Of a stretch of 64,000 nt of DNA, positions 54,309 through 63,846 are shown piece after piece. Both the position numbers and the translations under genes were made by a program. Within the stretch, counting starts at the first letter, position 1; each line of letters begins with the position of its first letter. This DNA comes from Corallochytrium limacisporum (Eukaryota; Opisthokonta). The stretch lies in assembly GCA_002811645.1 (NCBI GenBank), contig PDIP01000021.1, positions 1-64,000 of the forward strand. Reading direction: 5' to 3'. The notes beneath the pieces were generated by a model. The model worked only from the letters and a program-made list of their open reading frames with translations. It made no database searches and was not told the DNA's origin.

Positions 54309-54857
54309 ATGAATATGATGGACAGTCCCTCAGCGTTTGAGAGTCCCAAGAAATCTCTGCGGGAACAGATGGTTGTCCCTGACCGCCTAATGGTGGACCA
54401 CCTGCATGGATCGGTAAGTACAGGCCGTCGCAGGCCCTTGCGACACCCCAGGTCTGCCAGTGTCAGCACAGACAAGTACTACTACTCCCACACTATCACA
54501 CCGCAGCATAGTGAACGTCCTCGCAGTCCAGAAGTCTTGGATCAGGCCACTCGTGGGTGGTTCGACGGACTGCCGATTGAGTTTAGAAACCACATCAGCC
54601 GACAGAGCGAGCAATTTAGTGGTGGCAAGGACAGCCACAGTGGTCTTAGGGCCATTGTGCCCATGAGCGAGAGCTTCTGGGTAGATGAGGTGCCTTCTGA
54701 CCAACAGAGGACTGTACATCAGGAACTACTGAACCTGAACGCGCGGGTGAAGAAGTTGGAAAAGGAACTCGAAGATAACAGTAAAACTATGGGGTTTCTG
54801 AAGATTGCTGTGGCCGCATTGATTCTGCGGGCAGTACTGAAGGGATTATGGCTGTAG
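54309..54857 (+). CDS. MFF/Tango11-like tail-anchored protein
   Basis: A 182-residue protein that begins with the motif SLREQMVVPDRLMVDH (about 17-32), matching the M-x-V-P-x-x-L-x-V repeat that animal mitochondrial fission factor uses to recruit Drp1. A long Ser/Arg-rich, probably disordered middle follows, then a coiled coil (about 138-160, LNARVKKLEKELED) and a C-terminal hydrophobic anchor (about 162-182, ending GLWL). This is the same order as in MFF: VP motif, disordered linker, coiled coil, tail anchor. The animal protein also sits on peroxisomes. If correct, it would promote mitochondrial and peroxisomal division. The motif is short, so confidence is moderate. Confidence 0.6.
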   Translation: MNMMDSPSAFESPKKSLREQMVVPDRLMVDHLHGSVSTGRRRPLRHPRSASVSTDKYYYSHTITPQHSERPRSPEVLDQATRGWFDGLPIEFRNHISRQSEQFSGGKDSHSGLRAIVPMSESFWVDEVPSDQQRTVHQELLNLNARVKKLEKELEDNSKTMGFLKIAVAALILRAVLKGLWL

Positions 54858-55105
54858 TCTACTACTTTTATCCACATAAATAACCGTTACATTATATACG
54901 TCCCATTCAACATCGTAGATTATTTTTATTCCAGCGATCTCTCACGGTTTGTTTTGAAAAAGAAGGAAAATGGGACAAATGCCGAGCTATGATACAGCTT
55001 GATAACCACACCAATGATCGTAAAATGTCTTCTTGTTGATGGCACGGAAAACAGGCAATAAAATTTACGAAGGAAGCATGCAGATTTGAACAGACTATTG
55101 GCAAG

Positions 55106-55699
55106 CTAACTCATTTGGAGTCGAATCTTCAAGCTCGAGTCTCCACTGAAGGGCTCGAATTCGAAGGGAACCTCAGTCTGCAGGACTGCTTTGATCGCTG
55201 ATCCCAGCTTCTTCTGGCGTTCTGTGTCCTTTCCGTCCCGGCACCACACGGCAATGCGCTCCTCGTTCTTTCTCCGGCTAACGACAGCACCGTTAATCAT
55301 GTCACTGAAATCATGGTCCTCACCAATGAGGAAGAGCATCACGTTCAACCATTTGTCATCAAGATCTTGTGCAGATTTCTTGGGCAGCTTGGCCAGCCAG
55401 CGACCGCCTCCTTCGTTGTTGGGGTCTTCCCACATAGGCAAGATCGGTGTCTTGAACAAATGGAAGTTGCAGGCATGTCCAAGCTCAGAAGCAGCAGGCA
55501 CGTTGTTGTACATGCCCCAGAAATCCTCAACAGTATCGAAAGGCATGACTTTCTTAAGACCCTGTTGGAAAGCGTCCGCGCCGCCCTTTGATTTACCCGT
55601 TACCTTGTCATAGAACAACATCCACTCGTGGGCCAAGGGATGCTTTGTGTATTCTTCGCGATCGTCAAAGATCGTATTTGTCGTAGTAACCTCACTCAT
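55106..55699 (-). CDS. EIF4E: Translation initiation factor eIF4E family
   Basis: A 197-residue cap-binding protein with the whole eIF4E core: HPLAHEW, FDTVEDFWGMYNNV, PMWEDPNNEGGGRW and GAVVSRRKNEERIAVW. Compared with human residues, Trp43 is kept (Trp26 here), Trp102-Glu103 is kept (Trp90-Glu91), and the eIF4G-contacting Trp73 is kept (Trp61). The second cap-stacking residue, Trp56, is Phe44, as the spacing to the FDTVEDFW block shows. That is a class II/III trait rather than class I. The missing long N-terminus is normal variation. The gene converges on the MFF-like gene with a 248 bp gap. Confidence 0.92.
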   Translation of the reverse strand: MSEVTTTNTIFDDREEYTKHPLAHEWMLFYDKVTGKSKGGADAFQQGLKKVMPFDTVEDFWGMYNNVPAASELGHACNFHLFKTPILPMWEDPNNEGGGRWLAKLPKKSAQDLDDKWLNVMLFLIGEDHDFSDMINGAVVSRRKNEERIAVWCRDGKDTERQKKLGSAIKAVLQTEVPFEFEPFSGDSSLKIRLQMS

Positions 55700-56780
55700 G
55701 ATTAATAATTCCTCTATATATATATGAAACGGAAGAACCGAAGTTTCTTTAGATAAATGTCGTCCGGTGTAATAGTCGTCCCTAAATATATCGCTGTGTT
55801 TGGCGGATAACTAGTAAGTTTTTCATTCACTCTGATCCTGTAGCTTAAGTGATTAAATACTAAGAAAAGCAATTGTAATTTCAAAGTCTAGTCCTAAACT
55901 TGCATGGCGGGTGGCTCACAAAGTAAAACCTAATCAATGCTTCAGGTCCTCCCATTGCACAGCACAACACAACCTCGACAGCCACACTTCGTTCCCCACC
56001 ACGGGGCCCCCCTCTATGCACACACACGGTCGCCACCTTTGCTATGCCTTTGGAAGTGGTGGGTACCAGATCCAACCCCACCCCTCCCCCCCACACACAC
56101 CCCACGGGACGCGGAGACCCAAAACAGCCCATGCAGCCCCCACCGAAGTGGCAGCAGCAGCCTCTGTAACGTGTGCCGTGTCCCCCGACATTTAACTTTC
56201 CCGGCTGTGTATCGGTGTGTGTGTGTGTGTGTGTGTGCCGTGTACCTCCGACGAATGGAAAAATGGCCCTCGTCTTCCGTGGCTTAGGTGGAAAAGTTTA
56301 TTCCCATGTGATTGTTCTTCCCCCCTTCGGGAGTTGGCTGGTCGGAAGAACCGTTGGATGAATGCCATAGTGAATGTATCGGAAGGAAGAAAATGCACTT
56401 GGGATTTGACCCCGGAGGGGGGGGGCCAGGTCAGGATGCGAATCGGCCATATAGGCCCACGGGCTTCAAGGACTGAAGACCTCATTTCACAATTTATGGC
56501 CAGGACAGAGGCATTCGAACTCGCGGTCGGGGGGAGGCCCATCTCTGTCCCATTGGGCGCGAAAACTCAGAAACCTCGGGAGGGGGGTGAAAAGGAAGCT
56601 CAACCGCTGTGCTAAGTCATCTATGTGGGTGTGCGTGTGATCGGCCTTGGCAAGATATGGTTATTGGGAGGTACTTAGTACCATCCCATATTGGTATGTG
56701 AGCGCAATGAGCTCATGTGGAATACATCACAGCAGGACTGTATCTTTGGTTGACTTCGGAATTAGGATAACAGAAGAACA
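55700..56780. other. Divergent intergenic region, eIF4E / primase
   Basis: A 1.08 kb divergent spacer with a GT microsatellite at about 56214-56237, C-rich tracts (56020-56110) and a G9 run at 56417-56425. No gene is supported. Confidence 0.55.
56214..56237. repeat. GT microsatellite
   Basis: A run of about 12 GT units in the spacer between eIF4E and the primase gene. Confidence 0.9.
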
Positions 56781-58235
56781 ATGGCGCCGGTCCCAGAGAC
56801 ACCCACGGATTCGGGATCCAACGCTGGAATTCAGAAGGCTATGCGGATCGATGCGGGTGATAGAGACGCAGAGAAGAAAGACTCGACTGTGGATAATGCC
56901 GGAGTAGATAATTGGGGTACCCTCCTGGGGGGAAAAATAGTCGAGGGACATCCTGAATTTGCCCGCGTTCTGAGCGTCTACTACAAGCGCCTTTTTCCCT
57001 TTGCCAAGTACTACCAATGGCTCAACTATGGAGGACAGACCACAGACAATGGCGACTCTGTGTTCAGCCACAGAGAATTCAGCTTCACCAAGGAAGGCGA
57101 TATCTATACTCGTTACAAGAGCTTTAATGACGCGACCGAGATGCGTGACGCCATTATCGAGCTCAATCCTTTCAAAATCGATTTGGGTGCCATTTTCACC
57201 CAGCCGCCGAGCATGAAATACACAATCCAACCGGGTGCATTCTACCCAGTGCAGAGAGAATTGGTCTTTGACATCGATATGACCGATTACGACGAGGTAC
57301 GCACCTGCTGTGAGGGAGCCACAGTATGCAAGAAATGCTGGAACTTTATGACCCTGGCTCTAACCATTCTCGACGAGGGACTGGAACAGGATTTCGGTTT
57401 CAAGAATCGTCTTTGGGTCTACTCGGGTCGTCGTGGTATCCATTGCTGGGTCAGTGATCGACGGGCGCGTCAGCTGTCGCAGGACGGGCGCAGTGCGGTG
57501 GCTGAATACCTCCATATTGTCCGCGGTGGTGAGCAGCAGAAGAAGAAGGTCACTCTCACACAACCCTTACATCCTCACGAGGAAAGGTCAGCGAAACACA
57601 TCAAAGACTGTTTTGTAGAAAATATTCTGAAGGAACAAGGTCTACTAGACCACAAGAAGCACATGGATTTGATCTTGGAGCTGATTCCTGTCACGGAGGT
57701 CCGGGAAACCGTTCAGGCCAACTGGAAAGAGGGCTTAAGTAGTTCCAAGAAGTGGGACCTCTTCGTTGCTGTCATCGAGGGGTTTGCGAGCAGTGACAAG
57801 CTACCCAAACCGAAGCGAGATGCTCTTAAAGTACTGCCGTTGGAAATCATGTTCCAGTATGCATATCCACGCCTGGATATCCATGTGTCCAAAGGTATGA
57901 ATCATTTACTGAAGAGTCCCTGGGTTGTGCACCCAAAGACAGGCCGCGTCTGTGTGCCCATCGATCCTAAGAGCGCAGCTGACTTTGATCCAACCACTGT
58001 GCCAACTATCAGCGACTTGCTGCAGCAAATTGAGGAGCTGAAAAGCACTCCAGGTCTTGTGGACAACATGGATGACAGCGAAGAAGGCCAGAAACTGTGG
58101 GAGAAGACTGATCTTAAGCCATATGTTGAGAACTTTAACCGTTTCCTACGCGGCTGCGCAGCAAGCCAGAAGGGTTTTAAGGCCGAAGATCTCGACAACC
58201 GCGACCGCAAGGCCGCCATGGATGTGGATTTTTAG
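56781..58235 (+). CDS. PRIM1: DNA primase small (catalytic) subunit, PRIM1
   Basis: A 484-residue AEP-type primase, the catalytic subunit of the polymerase alpha-primase complex that makes RNA primers in the nucleus. Catalytic acidic residues lie in FDIDMTDYDE (Asp164, Asp166), and a third probable acid is Asp366 in YPRLDIHVSKGMNHLLKSP. The family motif VYSGRRGIHCWV (about 213-224) is intact, as are cysteines suited to the small zinc site (CCEGATVCKKCW). The start has a good context (ACAATGGC). An N-terminal extension of about 50 acidic residues precedes the conserved core. Confidence 0.96.
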   Translation: MAPVPETPTDSGSNAGIQKAMRIDAGDRDAEKKDSTVDNAGVDNWGTLLGGKIVEGHPEFARVLSVYYKRLFPFAKYYQWLNYGGQTTDNGDSVFSHREFSFTKEGDIYTRYKSFNDATEMRDAIIELNPFKIDLGAIFTQPPSMKYTIQPGAFYPVQRELVFDIDMTDYDEVRTCCEGATVCKKCWNFMTLALTILDEGLEQDFGFKNRLWVYSGRRGIHCWVSDRRARQLSQDGRSAVAEYLHIVRGGEQQKKKVTLTQPLHPHEERSAKHIKDCFVENILKEQGLLDHKKHMDLILELIPVTEVRETVQANWKEGLSSSKKWDLFVAVIEGFASSDKLPKPKRDALKVLPLEIMFQYAYPRLDIHVSKGMNHLLKSPWVVHPKTGRVCVPIDPKSAADFDPTTVPTISDLLQQIEELKSTPGLVDNMDDSEEGQKLWEKTDLKPYVENFNRFLRGCAASQKGFKAEDLDNRDRKAAMDVDF

Positions 58236-58587
58236 TTTTGACTGCTATCGTAATAGACAATGACAACAGAGCGGACTGAACACACCAATGAATGCTTGAA
58301 ACGATCCGCTGAAATGCAGCAGTGGTTTACTCGGTTTTTCCCGCCCTCCCCCCCCCTCGCCTCATCGTTCGGACGGGAAGGATGCCCCCCTCAGTCTCCA
58401 GGAGCGATCTGTGGCCGCTCCTTATGAAACCCTTGCAGCGGCTGCGGCTACGCACACCGTTGGAGGTACTTTAAGGCACACGAATAATCAGCATGGTGAA
58501 GATATAAACATATGTTTAACTAACAGAAGGTTTCTATAGCAATGAAAATTGTAAGCAAATCAATATGTACCTAATGGTACGCAAGAA
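58236..58587. other. Spacer between primase and adaptin-like gene
   Basis: A 352 bp gap between two plus-strand genes, with a C9 run at 58348-58356 and an AT-rich stretch just before the next start. Nothing else seen. Confidence 0.5.
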
Positions 58588-60789
58588 ATGATGTTTGAAC
58601 GCATTCTTGCCGATCGGGCAGAACTGGAGCAGCTGCTATTCGCCACCACGGCCCCGGACGCAGCTCTGCAGGCAGAGCGCAATGATCCACTAATTTTGAG
58701 GGCATTGGGATTGCTACGAAAGATTTCGCGATGGGTCAAGAATTATCGACACGCACTACCAGAACTGCAGCAAGTGTCCTCTCAGCAGCGCGAGCAGTAT
58801 CAGAAGGTACATGGGGACCTCTTGACCACCGCTATTAAGTACACAGCCAGTCCAGCGTATGTTATTGCCAAATGCGCGTTCCTCATTATCTGTGACAGCG
58901 CAGTTATCCCAACCGTGGACACTGGGCTCATGGAACTCTCCACCAGCGGATTACAGCGCAATCTGGTGACCAAGGATCCCCGACTGCGGTCGCTAGCCAT
59001 TAGGACCATTACGGACCTGAAACCGTACGTACCTTCCATTGCAGAACATTTACAGCAAACTATTCTGCAAATGAGTCTCCGGGATCCGAACGCAGGCGTA
59101 CGTAGGGTCTGCAGCGGATACATTCCGAAATTGATTGGTCCAGAGGAGCAGGACCTACTCATGGAGCAATTGAAGATGATCTGCGTGAAGGAAAGGGACA
59201 CGGTGTCGTGGCTGAATGCCACAGAGGCTTTACATCGATTAGGACCGCAGGTGACGCCCTGGCGATCCCTGCTGGACTCCGCAAGATGCACGCACTATCT
59301 AAACGGTGCGGACTCGATTGTGCGCCACCGACTGGTCAGCGGGCTGATCATTGCACTGCGAGACGAAATCAAGGAGCAGCCGGTGAAGAAAGGGAAGGAG
59401 CCAGCCACCAAAGCTAAAATTGAGCAGAAATCCTTGCCTTGGGACATTACGCTGCCACCACGGGCACGCAAGGCACTTTTGTTTCGTTGCATTAACCTTG
59501 CGCTGTCTATGGCTCAGAGTGGGTTTGTCATGGCTTGTTGTCAGGCGACTGATCTTGCTCACACTCTGTTGGACATGGCCGACCGTTGTATCCTCGATGA
59601 AGACTCCAAGGTCAGCCAGGAGGCGAGTGAGAAGGCCATTGCGGCTGTGCAAAGTGTCTCTATCGTTACTACACATTCGCTACAGTTGCAGATAAACGAT
59701 AATCAAGATCATTATGAAAGTGCGCCGGTAGGTGACCAGCACTTGGTCATTGCAGCGCTGCGATACTGTATCGGACTGGGCAAAAGGTCCGCTGGGTTAC
59801 ATGGAGAGTACAATCAACATGGAATCACTGCTCTGCTTAGGGATGACGAGGAATGCGTTATGAAGTGCCTGGGTAAGGAGAAACTTGCTCTGGCTATACT
59901 TGCCTTGCTTTCTGATGCATTTGCCGGCCTAACAGACGGCATGAATAATGGGACCGATCACTACGTCCGACATCTAATTGCCTTTGCGGAACTGAGTACA
60001 TCGGCGGAAGTCAGGACGCAGGCGCTTTTGCACATGGCGGAGCTGGTTGTGGGCCTGGAGGAGCAAGGACAGTCACTGGACGCACCTGCCAAACAGTTGG
60101 ATGTCATTCTGAACAGCATTCACGATAACGAGGTGGCCTTGGCTCTGCCGGCGCTCAACATACTTTGCGCTACATCCGTGCGCCGGTTGAACAGTCACCG
60201 CAACAGTAAGGAATCATTGGGCGTCCACGACACGGCCAGGACCCTAGTCTGCCAGCGGTTGTACAATCCACTGTGCCACCTGTACCGTCTGAGGTTGTTC
60301 CAGGTATACGGAGGAACCCCTGGTTCGCAGCCTCTGATTCAAGCCTTGCTTGACCAGAGCGGTCAGGCCCAGATGTCCAACGACAAGGAGTCGATGGATG
60401 ACCTGCAGTCGATTGCTCTGACGTTTGCGCATGCATTAAGTCCTGATGCGTCCTTGCCACTACTAGAACAGCTCTTCAAAGCGACAGTGGAGAGCATCGC
60501 ATTGCCGCGCGATATAGATGAAGAAGGATCGACACTGCTTCTAAATTGCATTGTCATGGCCATGGTCGTGGCAATATCGAAGACGACAAAACCTGTAGAT
60601 GATCTTCTGGGGCGTATAGGCGGGATGGTTGCGAGCTTGGAAAGCACCGCGCCAGAGCATCTGCAGAGTGTGATGGATCTGCCGATAACTGCACAACTGC
60701 GAAGATTGCAATCCTCGATGACGCACAACGAAAACATCGAGAATCTCAGGAAGTCTGTGCTGGCCATGATGGTGGGACACAGTGCTTGA
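58588..60789 (+). CDS. Adaptin-like HEAT-repeat protein
   Basis: A 733-residue all-helical protein. Residues about 90-200 follow the adaptin N-terminal pattern, with AKCAFLIICDS, then LQRNLVTKDPRLRSLAIRTI and RDPNAGVRRVCSGYIPKLI; the DPRLRSLAIRT step is the usual adaptin repeat turn. No clear ear or hinge domain follows, and there is no clathrin box. A lysine-rich insert lies near residues 262-275. It is most likely a large subunit of an adaptor-type coat; candidates include AP-5 beta or an AP-4/TSET-like chain, but I cannot decide. The start could be either of two adjacent ATG codons (58588 or 58591). It converges on the quinone oxidoreductase gene with a 90 bp gap. Confidence 0.6.
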   Translation: MMFERILADRAELEQLLFATTAPDAALQAERNDPLILRALGLLRKISRWVKNYRHALPELQQVSSQQREQYQKVHGDLLTTAIKYTASPAYVIAKCAFLIICDSAVIPTVDTGLMELSTSGLQRNLVTKDPRLRSLAIRTITDLKPYVPSIAEHLQQTILQMSLRDPNAGVRRVCSGYIPKLIGPEEQDLLMEQLKMICVKERDTVSWLNATEALHRLGPQVTPWRSLLDSARCTHYLNGADSIVRHRLVSGLIIALRDEIKEQPVKKGKEPATKAKIEQKSLPWDITLPPRARKALLFRCINLALSMAQSGFVMACCQATDLAHTLLDMADRCILDEDSKVSQEASEKAIAAVQSVSIVTTHSLQLQINDNQDHYESAPVGDQHLVIAALRYCIGLGKRSAGLHGEYNQHGITALLRDDEECVMKCLGKEKLALAILALLSDAFAGLTDGMNNGTDHYVRHLIAFAELSTSAEVRTQALLHMAELVVGLEEQGQSLDAPAKQLDVILNSIHDNEVALALPALNILCATSVRRLNSHRNSKESLGVHDTARTLVCQRLYNPLCHLYRLRLFQVYGGTPGSQPLIQALLDQSGQAQMSNDKESMDDLQSIALTFAHALSPDASLPLLEQLFKATVESIALPRDIDEEGSTLLLNCIVMAMVVAISKTTKPVDDLLGRIGGMVASLESTAPEHLQSVMDLPITAQLRRLQSSMTHNENIENLRKSVLAMMVGHSA

Positions 60790-60879
60790 GAAACTGTGAG
60801 AAGAAACCACAAAAATGATGTAAATTCCGTAGCGTAGAGACCATCTGTGTGTATATTGTGAATGTGAAATATAATTTTG

Positions 60880-61962
60880 CTAAAGGTTGGAGCTCTTCTG
60901 TCCGATCCTCATGTCGACGACACACTTGCCTACCACCTCACGGTTCCAAAGCACCATGAAGGCTTCCTGAACCCGCTCCAAGGGAAAGACATGGCTCACA
61001 TAAGGCATCAGATGCTCCTCTTGCGCCAGATGGAAAAGTTCTTTCATGCGTTTACTGGCCACCTCTGGCTTCCGTCTCCCCCATTCACCCGCACGCGCTC
61101 CGATGAGAGATATTCCTTTGATCAACAGCAGATTCACAGGCGCGCTCGGTCTTCTTCCGCTCGCGAAACCGATGCTGAGAATTCGACCACCGAAGGCCGT
61201 GCAGCGCAGCGATTCATCAAAGACATCGCCTCCTACTGGATCGTAAACGACGTCCGCTCCCACGCCTCCGGACCAGGCCTTGACGGTCGACCTGAATTGC
61301 GGCTCCTCAGAGAGGACGTGTATGTCAAGTTTTACGTTCTTTGCATTCGGACATGTCTGCATGGCGATTTCCTTGACCTGAGTTAGGCGATTGCGATCTC
61401 CTCCAGTGATCATAACATTACAGCCCTTCGCGATCGCGAGCTGCACCGCAGCCAAGCCGACACCACCAGTCGCACCGTGAATAAGGACATGTTCTCCGTT
61501 CTGGACGTCCGCGCGCTCGACAAGACCGTGGTATGCGGTGATATAACCAATGGTAAACGCTGCACCCTGCACAAAGGTAAGGCTCGCTGGCAAAGGCATG
61601 ATTTGTGCCTGGTCTACCATGACATGGCTGCTAAACCCGCCGTACCGCAGTGCGGCCATCACTCGGTCCCCTTGCTTGAATCGTTTCACGTCCGGGCCTG
61701 CCCGAACCACCGTTCCACTGATCTCCATGCCTGGTGTAAAGGGCAGTGACGGCTTGAGCTGATACTGTCCGGCAGTCATGAGAAGATCAGGGTAATTCAC
61801 TGCCGCAGCAGCTACCTCAATAACTACTTGTGTACCTTCTGGCTGCAACTTGAGCTGTGATCCGGCTACCTTCATCAGAGAAATACCTTCTGGCACGGTC
61901 TTGCCCAAAGAGCTTACGACCACACTGCGGCGAAGGCCCACACTATTGGCTAGGCATACCAT
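60880..61962 (-). CDS. Quinone oxidoreductase-like MDR enzyme (NADPH-dependent)
   Basis: A 360-residue medium-chain reductase. The N-terminal GroES-like domain carries AAAAVNYPDLLMTAGQYQ and PFTPGMEISGTVV, the Rossmann fold has the nucleotide loop HGATGGVGLAAVQLA, and later GADVVYDPVGGDVFDES, all typical of zinc-free NADPH:quinone oxidoreductases (QOR/CryZ-like, QORL2 subgroup). A 10-20 residue N-terminal extension rich in hydroxylated and hydrophobic residues might be a weak mitochondrial signal. The gene diverges from CHMP2. Confidence 0.92.
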   Translation of the reverse strand: MVCLANSVGLRRSVVVSSLGKTVPEGISLMKVAGSQLKLQPEGTQVVIEVAAAAVNYPDLLMTAGQYQLKPSLPFTPGMEISGTVVRAGPDVKRFKQGDRVMAALRYGGFSSHVMVDQAQIMPLPASLTFVQGAAFTIGYITAYHGLVERADVQNGEHVLIHGATGGVGLAAVQLAIAKGCNVMITGGDRNRLTQVKEIAMQTCPNAKNVKLDIHVLSEEPQFRSTVKAWSGGVGADVVYDPVGGDVFDESLRCTAFGGRILSIGFASGRRPSAPVNLLLIKGISLIGARAGEWGRRKPEVASKRMKELFHLAQEEHLMPYVSHVFPLERVQEAFMVLWNREVVGKCVVDMRIGQKSSNL

Positions 61963-63083
61963 GTTGACCTTTCCGTTCTATTTGATACGATTTCCCTGCC
62001 AGGGTCAGTACTTTGCTAGCTTCCCATGCAGCACACGCATGAGATATGAGATCACGGGTGTACTGACTCTTAAACGATGCTTTTCTTCGGCTTACTCAAA
62101 TATGTTTAGGCAACATCTACGCAAGGTCATTTCACTTACAAAGATTTACCTTGAAAAAGGCTGTTTCTAAAACCTGTCTTCCCGTCACCCATGCAACAAG
62201 TACCGCCGTGTTCGGATACCTCATCACCGGCCAGCTTAGGGGGGAATCCCCAATCGTCCATCGATTCGTTCCCTGCGCACTCTCTGTCTCCAAAAATAGA
62301 GATAAGGGTCAGCGAGTGCGCGTTCGCCCTTAAGGTGGCCCCTCCACACAACCCAATATATCTCGACCAATGTTTGAGAGGATCATCAGGAAAATTTTGC
62401 TTGGTATGGGGATCAGGCAAAACCCCAAGAGCACAATAACTGATCACCCTAACCATACTCTAATGATGTTCCCTACCGGATCTTCCAAACACCTCGAACC
62501 CCCCCCTCCCCCCGCTTGGTTCGCTTTTTCACTGCGTTCGGGTTGGGTGGGCGGGAGCGCCTGAGTTTCGTGCCAGTTTTCCAATTCCTTTTTTTATTTC
62601 ATTCTTTGATCTTTTGTCGTTGCGCTCTGACCTGGGACGTAATCTTTTAGCTCAATCGTCTCCAGTGTCGCACGGCTGTGAGGCACAACAAACCCACCGC
62701 TTCTGTGTTGGCCTGGGACCCCGCCCCCCCCCCGGGGGGGGGCGGGTGATGATTCGAGCTGAAGGTGCAGTTTTTATTTCACAATTTTGCGCTTCGTCGC
62801 GCTAGGGTCCGGCCATACCATCTGGAACCTGTGCTGTACTATTTGAGTGGCTACATCATAGGTGGATAACGTGAAGGAAATTTTGATGTCATCCGTGGAC
62901 CGTGGCGTGTAATGTCGGGAATTTGATGGTACTCAGATTGGCAAGCTTCATTAGCGGACACAAGTGGGCACGAGTGATATCACCTCATACTCTGGCTGAA
63001 TTCATATCACAAAGGACTTAACACAGTCCTTGAAAAGAAAATTTAGACTAGGATACGACTTTAACAGATCAACAGCGATAACC
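61963..63083. other. Divergent intergenic region, QOR / CHMP2
   Basis: A 1.12 kb divergent spacer that contains the 30 bp C/G palindrome at 62718-62747 and further C-rich runs (for example about 62500-62515). No gene is supported. Confidence 0.55.
62718..62747. repeat. 30 bp C-run/G-run palindrome
   Basis: ACCCCGCCCCCCCCCC is followed by GGGGGGGGGCGGGT, a nearly perfect inverted repeat with no loop. It lies about 340 bp upstream of CHMP2. Confidence 0.9.
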
Positions 63084-63746
63084 ATGAGCTTCCTGTTTGG
63101 TTCGCGGAAGACCCCGCAGGAAATGCTGCGGCAACACCAGCGGTCGCTGAACAAGACCATGCGTGAGCTGGACCGCGAACGGAACAAGCTGGAACAGCAG
63201 GAGAAAAAGCTGATTGCGGACATCAAGAAATCTGCCAAGGCTGGTCAGATTGATGCAACCAAGATTATGGCTAAAGATCTGGTACGTACCCGCCGCTACT
63301 CACAGAAGATGATGGTTATGAAGACACAGATTCAAGCAGTCAGCCTGAAAATCCAAACACTGCGCAGCAATCAGGCCATGGCAGACGCCATGAAGGGAAC
63401 GGCCAAGGCCATGCGGCGGATGAACAACCAAATGAAGCTGCCTCAGATGACAAAAATCATGCAAGACTTTGAACGCGAAAGTGAAATCATGAACATGAAG
63501 GAGGAGATGATGGGGGAGGCAATGGACTCTGCCATGGAAGATGTCGACGACGAGGAGGAAACCGACGCGATTGTGAACCAGGTCCTGGATGAGCTAGGTT
63601 TGAATCTGGAGCAATCCTTGGCCTCAGCACCACTGGCGGAAGCACAGAAAGAGCCCGCGAGTAAGGAGAAGGCCGCTGTCATCGAGGGTGCAGGAGATAT
63701 GGATGCGGATCTGCAGGCCCGTCTGGACAACCTGAGGAAGGACTGA
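63084..63746 (+). CDS. CHMP2A: ESCRT-III subunit CHMP2 (Vps2)
   Basis: A 220-residue ESCRT-III protein, which forms membrane-severing filaments and recruits Vps4. It starts with MSFLFGSRKTPQEM, a good match to the CHMP2 family amphipathic N-terminus, and continues as charged helices. The C-terminus DADLQARLDNLRKD is a MIM1 motif that binds the Vps4 MIT domain. An in-frame ATG at 63030 adds 18 residues; the ATG at 63084 with context ACCATGAG is preferred because it restores the conserved start. Confidence 0.95.
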   Translation: MSFLFGSRKTPQEMLRQHQRSLNKTMRELDRERNKLEQQEKKLIADIKKSAKAGQIDATKIMAKDLVRTRRYSQKMMVMKTQIQAVSLKIQTLRSNQAMADAMKGTAKAMRRMNNQMKLPQMTKIMQDFERESEIMNMKEEMMGEAMDSAMEDVDDEEETDAIVNQVLDELGLNLEQSLASAPLAEAQKEPASKEKAAVIEGAGDMDADLQARLDNLRKD

Positions 63747-63846
63747 TTTGTATCGGCGGTATTTGCGTACGTTCACTCGTGATGCATGCACATGTTTCAA
63801 ATACACAGAAGCCCAAATCTCTAAAATTAAGGTAACTGAGGTTTCT

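Noticed and set aside
56480-56560. B-box-like GAGTTCGAATGCC on the minus strand, suggesting a tRNA
   Set aside because: The T-arm stem does not pair and no acceptor or D-arm fits.
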